Source: Betaproteobacteria bacterium (GTDB lineage: Bacteria; Pseudomonadota; Gammaproteobacteria; Burkholderiales; Burkholderiaceae_D). Taken from it: 6,169 bases of DNA. The stretch's first letter is position 1; every line of letters begins with the position of its first letter. Below the pieces are notes generated by a model, which was not told the origin of the DNA, made no database searches, and was given only the letters and a program-made list of their open reading frames with translations. Positions 1 to 5,076 of the stretch are shown here, in pieces. Where the stretch lies: NCBI GenBank assembly GCA_015655165.1, contig JAATFN010000445.1, positions 1 through 6,169 on the forward strand, written 5' to 3'. The translations under genes and the position numbers were made by a program.

Positions 1-195
1 ATCATACAGCGCTTGTGCACAGATTTCGCCAACATGGTTAATCCGCATCAATCCTGCACTATGCTTCCTTTGTTCATCACTTAATGGCACTTCTACCAGT
101 GATTGTGCAGGATAAGGGCGACTGGCCTGCACCACACCAGTAATGACACGTAATGCCTTATCTGCATCAATAATCAGTTTATCGATAAATTGCAT
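1..195 (-). CDS. coq7: Coq7-type 2-polyprenyl-3-methyl-6-methoxy-1,4-benzoquinone monooxygenase, N-terminal part (3' end outside window)
   Basis: Only the first 65 codons are present; the gene runs off the left edge. The reading frame starts at ATG 195-193 after a GGGAGG ribosome site (206-201). The recognisable element is residues 50-64, MRINHVGEICAQALY, which matches the first metal-binding helix of the Coq7 family of di-iron hydroxylases; Glu57 would be an iron ligand. In this family the enzyme hydroxylates the demethoxyubiquinone ring late in ubiquinone synthesis at the inner face of the membrane. About two thirds of the expected protein, including the remaining iron ligands, cannot be seen. 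The gene starts 38 bases after the pyrC stop with no visible promoter or terminator between them, so co-transcription is likely. The family call rests on this one motif and the N-terminal context, but the motif is distinctive. Confidence 0.9.
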   Translation of the reverse strand, partial: MQFIDKLIIDADKALRVITGVVQASRPYPAQSLVEVPLSDEQRKHSAGLMRINHVGEICAQALYD

Positions 196-233
196 AACAC
201 CCTCCCACTTTCATTGCACACGATGCACGTTGC

Positions 234-1268
234 CTATACACATTTCCAGTGAAGCTGCCCACCGGCATCCAATGGTACAACAGTACTGTCGCCCATGACG
301 ACTTCCGATGGAATACGCCATGTTTCACGACGCAAGGTAATTGTACCTGTGTTGCGCGGTAAACGATAAAAGTCCGGCCCGTTAAAGCTGGCAAATGCCT
401 CGAATTTATCCAGTGCCCTTGCCCGCTCAAATGCATGCAAATACAGCTCTAACCCATGTAATGCAGTGTAGCAGCCGGCACAGCCGCACGCCTGCTCTTT
501 CGCACCCTTGGTATGCGGTGCCGAATCCGTGCCCAAGAAAAATTTCTTGCTACCGGATGTTGCGGCAGCCACCAGTGCGGCACGGTGTACTTCACGCTTT
601 AAAATCGGCAAACAATAATAATGCGGACGAATACCGCCTTTAAAAATCTCGTTACGGTTATACAGCATATGCTGCGGCGTAATCGTCGCCGCTGTGAAAT
701 CACTTGCATGTATCACATAGTCTGCCGCATCTTTGGTCGTAATGTGTTCAAACACCACTTTCAGTTCCGGCATCGCCAATCGCAGTGGTTGCATGACCCG
801 ATCGATAAACACCGCTTCACGATCAAAAATATCTATTTCAGGATCGGTGACTTCACCGTGCACCAGCAAAGGCAGTCCGACTTCCTGCATGGCTTCCAAT
901 GTGCCATAGCATCTCTTCAGATCAGTAACACCCGCATCCGAATTGGTCGTAGCACCTGCTGGGTAGAGTTTTAACGCATGCACAAAACCGCTTGCTTTAG
1001 CACGGCGAATCTCTTCGGGTGTGGTTTTTTCCGTCAGATACAGTGTCATTAACGGCTCGAAGTCAGCACCTTGCGGCAAGGCTGCCAGAATACGCTCGCG
1101 ATAGGCGCCGGCCTGCTCGGTCGTTGTTACCGGCGGTTTAAGATTCGGCATGATAATCGCACGTTTGAACTGGCTTGCCGTATGTGGCAGTACGCTTTTT
1201 AACGTCTCACCATCGCGCACATGCAAATGCCAGTCATCAGGGCGCGTTATGGTTAATACATCCGTCAT
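234..1268 (-). CDS. pyrC: Dihydroorotase, E. coli PyrC type (class II)
   Basis: The 344-residue protein is the usual length for the homodimeric PyrC type (E. coli about 348). It catalyses reversible cyclisation of N-carbamoyl-aspartate to dihydroorotate, the third step of pyrimidine synthesis, in the cytoplasm. The binuclear zinc site is complete: [10 protein letters not shown] gives His14 and His16, HALKLYPAG gives the Lys100 expected to be carboxylated, then His137 (LLVHGE), His175 (FEHITT) and the catalytic Asp248 (LGTDSAPH). The CGCAGC segment at 261-266 is also typical of this type. The ATG at 1268 is preceded by only a weak purine-rich site (AGAGAAG), but the protein begins where homologues do. 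The gene is set apart from gltL by a terminator and has its own probable promoter, so it is probably a separate unit from the transporter, reading on into coq7. Confidence 0.97.
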   Translation of the reverse strand: MTDVLTITRPDDWHLHVRDGETLKSVLPHTASQFKRAIIMPNLKPPVTTTEQAGAYRERILAALPQGADFEPLMTLYLTEKTTPEEIRRAKASGFVHALKLYPAGATTNSDAGVTDLKRCYGTLEAMQEVGLPLLVHGEVTDPEIDIFDREAVFIDRVMQPLRLAMPELKVVFEHITTKDAADYVIHASDFTAATITPQHMLYNRNEIFKGGIRPHYYCLPILKREVHRAALVAAATSGSKKFFLGTDSAPHTKGAKEQACGCAGCYTALHGLELYLHAFERARALDKFEAFASFNGPDFYRLPRNTGTITLRRETWRIPSEVVMGDSTVVPLDAGGQLHWKCV

Positions 1269-1325
1269 GTTCTTCTCTTTAAAATAGGTAAAGTTGCCGG
1301 CAAGACTTGCGCTGGTGAAGGTTGT

Positions 1326-1354
1326 ATTTTACCGTAGCCATGCATGGCTTTCAC
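1326..1354 (-). promoter_or_regulatory. Probable sigma-70 promoter of pyrC
   Basis: On the minus strand, GTGAAA (1354-1349, 4 of 6 to TTGACA) is followed after 17 bases by TAAAAT (1331-1326, 5 of 6 to TATAAT). Transcription would start near 1319, giving a 5' leader of about 50 bases before the pyrC ATG. The position directly downstream of the gltL terminator fits an independent promoter. The leader contains the palindrome TTGCCGGCAA (1294-1303). In enterobacteria a pyrC leader hairpin controls translation; here the palindrome is well upstream of the start codon, so the same mechanism is not evident. Confidence 0.55.
1336..1349. repeat. 14-bp perfect palindrome in the pyrC promoter spacer, possible operator
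   Basis: AGCCATGCATGGCT reads identically on both strands. It nearly fills the 17-base spacer between the proposed -35 and -10 boxes of pyrC. A dimeric repressor bound there would block RNA polymerase. The symmetry is seen directly; the operator role and the identity of any regulator are inference. Confidence 0.45.
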
Positions 1355-1355
1355 C

Positions 1356-1399
1356 ATAAAAAATCCGTCAGGGCTTGATGACCCGGACGGATTTTTTAT
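1356..1399 (-). terminator. Rho-independent terminator after gltL (bidirectional)
   Basis: Two perfectly complementary 14-base arms (1356-1369 and 1386-1399, core ATCCGTC/GACGGAT flanked by six A and six T) enclose an inner GGG/CCC pairing (1371-1373 with 1382-1384) and an 8-base loop. Read on the minus strand, the stem ends in TTTTTTAT, a classic intrinsic terminator 14 bases after the gltL stop codon. Because the A and T runs are symmetrical it would also work for plus-strand transcripts. It separates the transporter operon from pyrC. Confidence 0.92.
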
Positions 1400-1412
1400 G
1401 CAAGACAAACAA

Positions 1413-2141
1413 TCAATGTGTAATAATTTTAGCCAAGAAGTCACGTGCACGGTCCGAGCGTGGCGAACCGAAGAACTCATCTTTCGTGCAATCCTCGACG
1501 ATCTTGCCCGCGTCCATGAAAATAACACGGTTGGCAACTTTTCTGGCAAACCCCATTTCATGGGTCACCACCATCATGGTCATGCCTTCTTGTGCCAAAC
1601 CCACCATCACATCCAGCACTTCATTGATCATTTCAGGATCTAACGCCGAGGTTGGTTCATCGAACAACATCGCAATCGGATCCATCGACAACGCACGGGC
1701 AATTGCCACACGTTGTTGCTGACCACCTGAGAGTTGACCTGGGAACTTGTCTTTATGTGCTAAAAGCCCCACACGATCCAGATACTTCAGGCCTTTTTGC
1801 ATGGCCTCCTCTTTACTGCGTCCCAACACCTTGATTTGGCCAATTGTCAGGTTTTCGCGAATCGACATATGCGGAAACAACTCGAAATTCTGGAACACCA
1901 TGCCAATACGTGCACGTAATTTCGACAGGTTTGTTTTCGGGTCACCAACAGACACACCATCAACGGTAATGGTGCCTTGCTGGAACGGCTCAAGACCGTT
2001 CACCGTTTTGATCAGTGTCGATTTACCGGAACCGGATGGGCCGCACACGACCACCACATCACCTTTTTCAACATTGGTTGTGCAATCCGTTAATACCTGG
2101 AAGGTGCCATACCACTTGCTTACATTACTCAATTCAATCAT
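1413..2141 (-). CDS. gltL: Glutamate/aspartate ABC transporter ATP-binding protein
   Basis: The 242-residue cytoplasmic ATPase powers the GltIJKL importer and belongs to the polar amino acid uptake (PAAT) subfamily. All ABC motifs are intact: Walker A GPSGSGKST (34-42), Q-loop Gln84 in MVFQNFELFPH, signature LSGGQ (137-141), Walker B AMLFDE (157-162), D-loop SALD (165-168) and switch His194 (VVTHEMGFA). The FQNFELFPHMS and THEMGFAR stretches are typical of GltL/GlnQ proteins. Length is normal and there is no extra regulatory domain. GlnQ or ArtP-type partners are alternatives on sequence alone, but the adjoining GltI-like binding protein favours glutamate/aspartate. The ATG has a GGAG site (2151-2148) six bases upstream. 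It is the last gene of the operon, 42 bases after gltK. Confidence 0.95.
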   Translation of the reverse strand: MIELSNVSKWYGTFQVLTDCTTNVEKGDVVVVCGPSGSGKSTLIKTVNGLEPFQQGTITVDGVSVGDPKTNLSKLRARIGMVFQNFELFPHMSIRENLTIGQIKVLGRSKEEAMQKGLKYLDRVGLLAHKDKFPGQLSGGQQQRVAIARALSMDPIAMLFDEPTSALDPEMINEVLDVMVGLAQEGMTMMVVTHEMGFARKVANRVIFMDAGKIVEDCTKDEFFGSPRSDRARDFLAKIITH

Positions 2142-2183
2142 TTAATTCTCCAAATTCCCAAATACCGTGCAATCGATTATTGG

Positions 2184-2879
2184 TTAGCGAATAATCGCAA
2201 TCTTGTGCTGCAACCGTTTGACCAGTTGCGACAAGGCAAAGCACAATACGAAATACACCACGGCAACAAACATATACATCTCGACTAATCGACCGTCACG
2301 CTGTGCAACCTTGTTGGCAATTGTCACAAATTCCTGCACTGATCCCAAGACATAGACCAACGACACATCCTGGAACAAGATAATCGTCTGTGTCATCAAA
2401 ATCGGCATGACTGTACGAAATGCCTGCGGCAGCACAATATTGCCCATCATTTGCCAGTAATTCATACCCAATGCATAACCGGCGGACACCTGACCACGTG
2501 GAATCGACTGGATACCCGAACGCAGGATTTCACAATAATATGCTGCTTCAAACAGAACAAACGTCACTATCGCTGCCTGGAAACCACCGATCGGAATCGG
2601 CGTACCCGCACCGGTAATCCATCCTGCAATATAGGGTACCAAAAAGTAGAACCAGAAAATCACCAGTACCAACGGTATGGAACGCATCAGGTTAACATAC
2701 GCTGTTGCTATAAATGCCAGCAACTTGCTGCTGGACAAACGCATCATCGCCAGCATTGTCCCCAACACAATACCGCCAGCCATACCCCAGAATGTCAGAA
2801 TCAAGGTGGTCTTCAACCCTGTCGTAATCAGGTAATACCAGGAGCGTTCGATTACATCGAAATCAAAATTATAGAACAT
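2184..2879 (-). CDS. gltK: Glutamate/aspartate ABC transporter permease
   Basis: The 231-residue inner-membrane permease forms the translocation pore with GltJ. It begins MFYNFDFDVIERSW, a typical GltK N-terminus. Hydrophobic segments lie near 20-47, 55-84, 98-115, 155-180 and 203-222. The cytoplasmic loop that docks on the ATPase (EAA loop) is visible at about 126-152, with IPRGQ, AGYALGM and the NIVLPQAFR segment. The frame is open upstream to an ATG at 2984, but those 35 residues are Cys-rich, overlap the 3' end of gltJ and resemble nothing in the family. The ATG at 2879 is preferred because it has a G-rich ribosome site (AGGGGGG, 2894-2888) at good spacing and follows the gltJ stop by two bases, which suggests translational coupling. 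Confidence 0.94.
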   Translation of the reverse strand: MFYNFDFDVIERSWYYLITTGLKTTLILTFWGMAGGIVLGTMLAMMRLSSSKLLAFIATAYVNLMRSIPLVLVIFWFYFLVPYIAGWITGAGTPIPIGGFQAAIVTFVLFEAAYYCEILRSGIQSIPRGQVSAGYALGMNYWQMMGNIVLPQAFRTVMPILMTQTIILFQDVSLVYVLGSVQEFVTIANKVAQRDGRLVEMYMFVAVVYFVLCFALSQLVKRLQHKIAIIR

Positions 2880-2881
2880 GG

Positions 2882-3643
2882 TCAGTGCCCCCCTGCGCTG
2901 GTACTGCCAGTTGTAACATAACCAGGCACAGCAACGATTTTTTCCAGAACACGCGCAATTAAAATCGCAATGGCACTCACACAAATATAAATAATGGTTG
3001 CACCTGTCAACGCTTCAAATGTCTTGAAGGTAAACTCGCTCATCGAATAGGCAGCAGCAGTTAATTCGACAACGGAAATGACTAACGCGACCGAGCTGTT
3101 TTTTATGATCGCAGCAACCTCGTTGACTAGTGCCGGAGCAATAATACGAAAAGCCATCGGCAACAACACGTAGCGGTATGTCTGCACCGGTGTCAGGCCT
3201 AACGCCGAACCTGCCATGCGTTGTCCGCGGGGCAGTGCATTAATACCCGTCGTCACCTGTACGGCAACCCGTGCAGAAGTAAAGAAACCCAATGCCAGAA
3301 TGGCTGTTAACAGCGGAATATCCACAATCATCGGCAAATCCTGCTTGTACCAAGCCTGAATGCCTGCCGGTAAAAAGAAATCCGGCACAACATAAAACCA
3401 TAAGAACATTTGTACGATTAGCGGGATATTACGAAACAATTCAACATAGCCGTTACCGAACATCACCACCCATTTATTCTGGGTCGTACGCATCGTGCCG
3501 ACTATTGTTCCCAATATGAGCGCCAACACCCATCCAAATCCTGCGACGACCAATGTCCACTTCAAGCCGATAAACAGTGTTTCCAGATATGAAACACCTA
3601 CGGGTGACTCCTCCAGGAAAATACCCCAGTCCCATGTATACAT
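2882..3643 (-). CDS. gltJ: Glutamate/aspartate ABC transporter permease
   Basis: The 253-residue inner-membrane permease is the partner of GltK in the PAAT-type importer. It starts MYTWDWGIFLEE, close to known GltJ N-termini. Hydrophobic segments occur near 22-50, 58-90, 107-130, 165-195 and 212-235. The periplasmic stretch at about 90-106 between helices is longer than in GltK, as usual for GltJ. The ATPase-docking EAA loop spans about 136-165 with ALPRGQRMAGSALGL and YVLLPMAFR. The motif ELFRNIPLIVQ (68-78) is strongly conserved in this permease family. The ribosome site is AAGG (3657-3654), ten bases before the ATG. It is separated from gltI by 160 bases with two hairpins, while gltK follows after two bases. 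Confidence 0.95.
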   Translation of the reverse strand: MYTWDWGIFLEESPVGVSYLETLFIGLKWTLVVAGFGWVLALILGTIVGTMRTTQNKWVVMFGNGYVELFRNIPLIVQMFLWFYVVPDFFLPAGIQAWYKQDLPMIVDIPLLTAILALGFFTSARVAVQVTTGINALPRGQRMAGSALGLTPVQTYRYVLLPMAFRIIAPALVNEVAAIIKNSSVALVISVVELTAAAYSMSEFTFKTFEALTGATIIYICVSAIAILIARVLEKIVAVPGYVTTGSTSAGGH

Positions 3644-3740
3644 AGAAAAATTACCTTTTATTAATCCAGCGTCACACGCACCCCTGTGTCGCAGAAAACA
3701 GATTCGTACGTCAATCCATTTCCATTAACAGGTTAAACCG

Positions 3741-3766
3741 AAACGGGGAGGAACTCCCCCCCGTTT
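3741..3766 (-). terminator. GC-rich hairpin between gltI and gltJ (attenuator or 3'-end stabiliser)
   Basis: On the minus-strand RNA, AAACGGGGGGG pairs with CCUCCCCGUUU (one G-U pair) around the tetraloop AGUU, giving an 11-bp stem 37 bases after the gltI stop. The following bases, CGGUUUAACC, are a poor U-tract, so termination is probably partial; read on the plus strand the same hairpin is followed by a better T-run. In amino acid importer operons such elements typically leave the binding-protein message in excess over the permease and ATPase messages. The stem is seen directly; the effect on expression is inferred. Confidence 0.6.
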
Positions 3767-3788
3767 TTCTGTTTTTATTCAAACAGAA
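3767..3788 (-). repeat. AT-rich inverted repeat immediately before the GC-rich gltI-gltJ hairpin
   Basis: TTCTGTTT and AAACAGAA form an 8-bp perfect inverted repeat with a 6-base loop, abutting the GC-rich stem at 3741-3766. In gltI message the two would stack as tandem stem-loops in the 3' untranslated region, starting 15 bases after the stop codon. Confidence 0.55.
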
Positions 3789-3803
3789 TGATTCACGACC
3801 TTT

Positions 3804-4745
3804 TTACTTCTTTTTCTTTTGTTGCGCTTCTGGTACTACTGCATAAGCGGAAGGCTCACCAGAGTCGGTTGGCTTAAGCATCACAGCTTTCAACGATGGG
3901 CCCATTGGCACATTCAAATTCACGCCTTTTGGTGGAATAGGAGATGTAAACCATTTCGAATAGATCTTGTTGATTTCATCTGATGTATAAACAGCAATCA
4001 GCGCATCATCAACGACCTTTTTGAATGCTTCGTCATTACGGCGCAAGATCAGACCATATGGCTCGACAGACAAGGCTTCGTCAGCAATCACATAATCACT
4101 AGGCGATTTTGAATTTGCAGCCAACCCTGCCAATAAAATATCATCCATGACGAATGCAACTGCACGATCGGTTTCAACCATCAAGAATGCTTCTGCATGA
4201 TCTTTAGCAGCCAGAATGTTCAAGCCCAGCTTACGCTCACTGTTCAAACCTGTTAATTGCTTCAGATTGGATGTGCCCGAAGTAGAAACAACAGTCTTGC
4301 CTTTCAAGTCATCCAGTGTTTTGATATTGCTGGATTTCTTGGAGAGGATACGGTTTGCTGTGACAAACTCTGTCACAGAGAACGCTACTTGCTTTTGGCG
4401 TTCCATATTGTTTGTTGCCGAATCGCAAGAAATGTCTGTTGTACCATTAGAGATCAGTGGAATACGTGTAGCTGAAGTAACTGGAACCATCTTCACATTC
4501 AATTGTTTCAGACCCAGTTTTTTCTGGATCGCACTTGCGGCTTTCATACACAAGTCGATCGAATAGCCCAGATATTGTTGTTTGTCATCCAGATAGGAAA
4601 ACGGAATGGACGCATCGCGCACACCTAATGTTAGCGTACCGGATTCTTTGATTTTCTTTAATGTACCTGTTAACTCTTGTGCATGTACAGAGCCCATCAA
4701 TACAGTTGCGCCAACCAACAGTCCTGCTAATTTTGCTAACTTCAT
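3804..4745 (-). CDS. gltI: Glutamate/aspartate ABC transporter periplasmic binding protein
   Basis: The 313-residue solute-binding protein (SBP_bac_3 type, DEBP/GltI subfamily) captures glutamate or aspartate in the periplasm and delivers it to GltJK. Residues 1-22 form a Sec signal peptide (MKLAKLAGLLVG..VHA) with likely cleavage before Gln23. Family landmarks are GVRDASIPFSY (41-51, ligand Arg43), SATRIPLISNGTTD (91-104, Arg94), TNNMERQKQ (111-119), TSGTSN (155-160), AAKDHAEAF (179-187, His183) and FVMDDILLAG (198-207), all with counterparts in E. coli GltI, plus the WFTSPIPPKG end of the fold (265-274). Cys67 and Cys107 could form a disulphide. The start is fixed by a perfect AAGGAGG (4756-4750). 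The C-terminus runs about ten residues beyond E. coli GltI and ends QQKKKK. It is first in the transporter operon, behind a sigma-54 promoter and a long leader. Confidence 0.96.
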   Translation of the reverse strand: MKLAKLAGLLVGATVLMGSVHAQELTGTLKKIKESGTLTLGVRDASIPFSYLDDKQQYLGYSIDLCMKAASAIQKKLGLKQLNVKMVPVTSATRIPLISNGTTDISCDSATNNMERQKQVAFSVTEFVTANRILSKKSSNIKTLDDLKGKTVVSTSGTSNLKQLTGLNSERKLGLNILAAKDHAEAFLMVETDRAVAFVMDDILLAGLAANSKSPSDYVIADEALSVEPYGLILRRNDEAFKKVVDDALIAVYTSDEINKIYSKWFTSPIPPKGVNLNVPMGPSLKAVMLKPTDSGEPSAYAVVPEAQQKKKK

Positions 4746-4749
4746 ACTA

Positions 4750-4804
4750 CCTCCTTAAAAATGATTTACGCAGTGAAAGGAGGCACTCTCATGAAACTAC
4801 CTCC
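4750..4804 (-). promoter_or_regulatory. Candidate translational switch in the gltI leader: two SD sequences flanking one anti-SD
   Basis: On the minus strand, GGAGGTAGT occurs twice exactly 50 bases apart (4804-4796 and 4754-4746), each directly upstream of an ATG (leader ORF at 4792; gltI at 4745). Between them, CCTCCTT (4783-4777) is perfectly complementary to the gltI SD AAGGAGG (4756-4750), with a 20-base loop, and its CCTCC can instead pair with the upstream GGAGG (4804-4800), with a 16-base loop. The two pairings exclude each other. The sequence relations are observed directly; the switching role is inference, and seven base pairs alone would be modest in stability. Confidence 0.4.
4766..4792 (-). 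CDS. Possible 8-residue leader peptide MRVPPFTA upstream of gltI
   Basis: The ORF ATG-AGA-GTG-CCT-CCT-TTC-ACT-GCG-TAA has a strong GGAGG site (4804-4800) seven bases before its ATG and ends 20 bases before the gltI start. Its two proline codons are the anti-SD sequence that can pair with the gltI ribosome site. A translating ribosome would cover or melt that element, and consecutive prolines can slow ribosomes. It contains no Glu or Asp codons, so classical attenuation by its own amino acid is not suggested. No protein family can be assigned at this length; chance occurrence is possible. Confidence 0.3.
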   Translation of the reverse strand: MRVPPFTA

Positions 4805-4930
4805 ACTTCATGCGCTGACAAGGCGCAATCTTTATGCTCCTCTTATCTCATGATCGGTACAGTCAACTTACATTTTGCTGATTATATCGACCATGCCACG
4901 CTCTTACGTCGCTTCTCATACAAGATACTA

Positions 4931-4954
4931 CATCGTTGATGAACATCATATGAT
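4931..4954. repeat. Cluster of overlapping short inverted repeats in the gltI leader
   Basis: Three small dyads overlap: CATC-GTT-GATG (4931-4941), TGATG-AA-CATCA (4937-4948) and the perfect palindrome ATCATATGAT (4945-4954). They lie roughly 30-55 bases downstream of the predicted sigma-54 start site. They could be a protein site or alternative RNA stems, but each is short and AT-rich. Confidence 0.3.
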
Positions 4955-4995
4955 TTTCGTACTTGCCAGTCTATTCCCGAAACGTAGTATGTTTC

Positions 4996-5011
4996 AGCAA
5001 ATTGCGTGCCA
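4996..5011 (-). promoter_or_regulatory. Sigma-54 (RpoN) promoter for gltIJKL
   Basis: On the minus strand the sequence TGGCACG-CAAT-TTGCT matches the sigma-54 consensus TGGCACG-N4-TTGCW at every defined base, with correct spacing between the GG (-24) and GC (-12) elements. Transcription should start near 4985 and read toward gltI. Sigma-54 promoters need an enhancer-binding activator; in pseudomonads the AauRS system controls acidic amino acid uptake through sigma-54, and NtrC does so for many nitrogen genes. I could not identify an activator site upstream; it would fall within about 5050-5200, overlapping the 3' end of gdhA. Confidence 0.85.
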
Positions 5012-5076
5012 CACTAACACACAGGTCAAAGACTATTATGGCAAGTTGAGAATCACTTCTATTCATTAGTACACAA

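Larger units (their letters stand above)
4746..5076. other. 331-base intergenic region between gdhA and gltI
   Basis: No convincing protein-coding gene of normal size lies here. Going with transcription, it holds 65 bases after the gdhA stop without a clear intrinsic terminator, a sigma-54 promoter (5011-4996), and a predicted untranslated leader of about 240 bases (from near 4985 to 4746). The leader has clustered small inverted repeats around 4931-4954 and the SD/anti-SD arrangement next to gltI. I recognise no known riboswitch class in the leader. Confidence 0.75.

Noticed and set aside
1265..1561. 98-residue minus-strand ORF spanning the gltL end, terminator and pyrC leader
   Set aside because: It runs through the strong terminator hairpin and is out of frame with gltL; the repeated SGSSSPDGFF-like residues come from the hairpin arms.
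1344..2145. Plus-strand ORFs antisense to gltL (99, 115 and 132 residues)
   Set aside because: They mirror a fully motif-complete ATPase gene on the other strand and have no ribosome sites or domains of their own.
2880..2984. 35-residue N-terminal extension of GltK from the ATG at 2984
   Set aside because: It overlaps the gltJ 3' end, is Cys-rich and unlike permease N-termini; the ATG at 2879 has better ribosome-site spacing and family fit.
4791..4853. 20-codon plus-strand ORF (MKLPPLHAL...) with AAGGAGG seven bases upstream
   Set aside because: The apparent ribosome site is just the opposite strand of the anti-SD element in the gltI leader. There is no plus-strand promoter or partner gene.
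4835..4866. TTGACT (4866-4861, minus strand) as a -35 box for gltI
   Set aside because: No TATAAT-like sequence at 16-18 bases; the nearest candidates give spacers of about 13 or 24.
4881..4886. Perfect TATAAT on the minus strand in the gltI leader
   Set aside because: No acceptable -35 hexamer at 16-18 bases and no extended -10 TGn. It could be a weak secondary promoter but is not supported.
4875..5069. 64-residue plus-strand ORF filling much of the gdhA-gltI gap
   Set aside because: It starts at TTG with no ribosome site, lies antisense to the sigma-54 promoter and leader, and shows no recognisable domain. It most likely arises by chance in AT-rich spacer.
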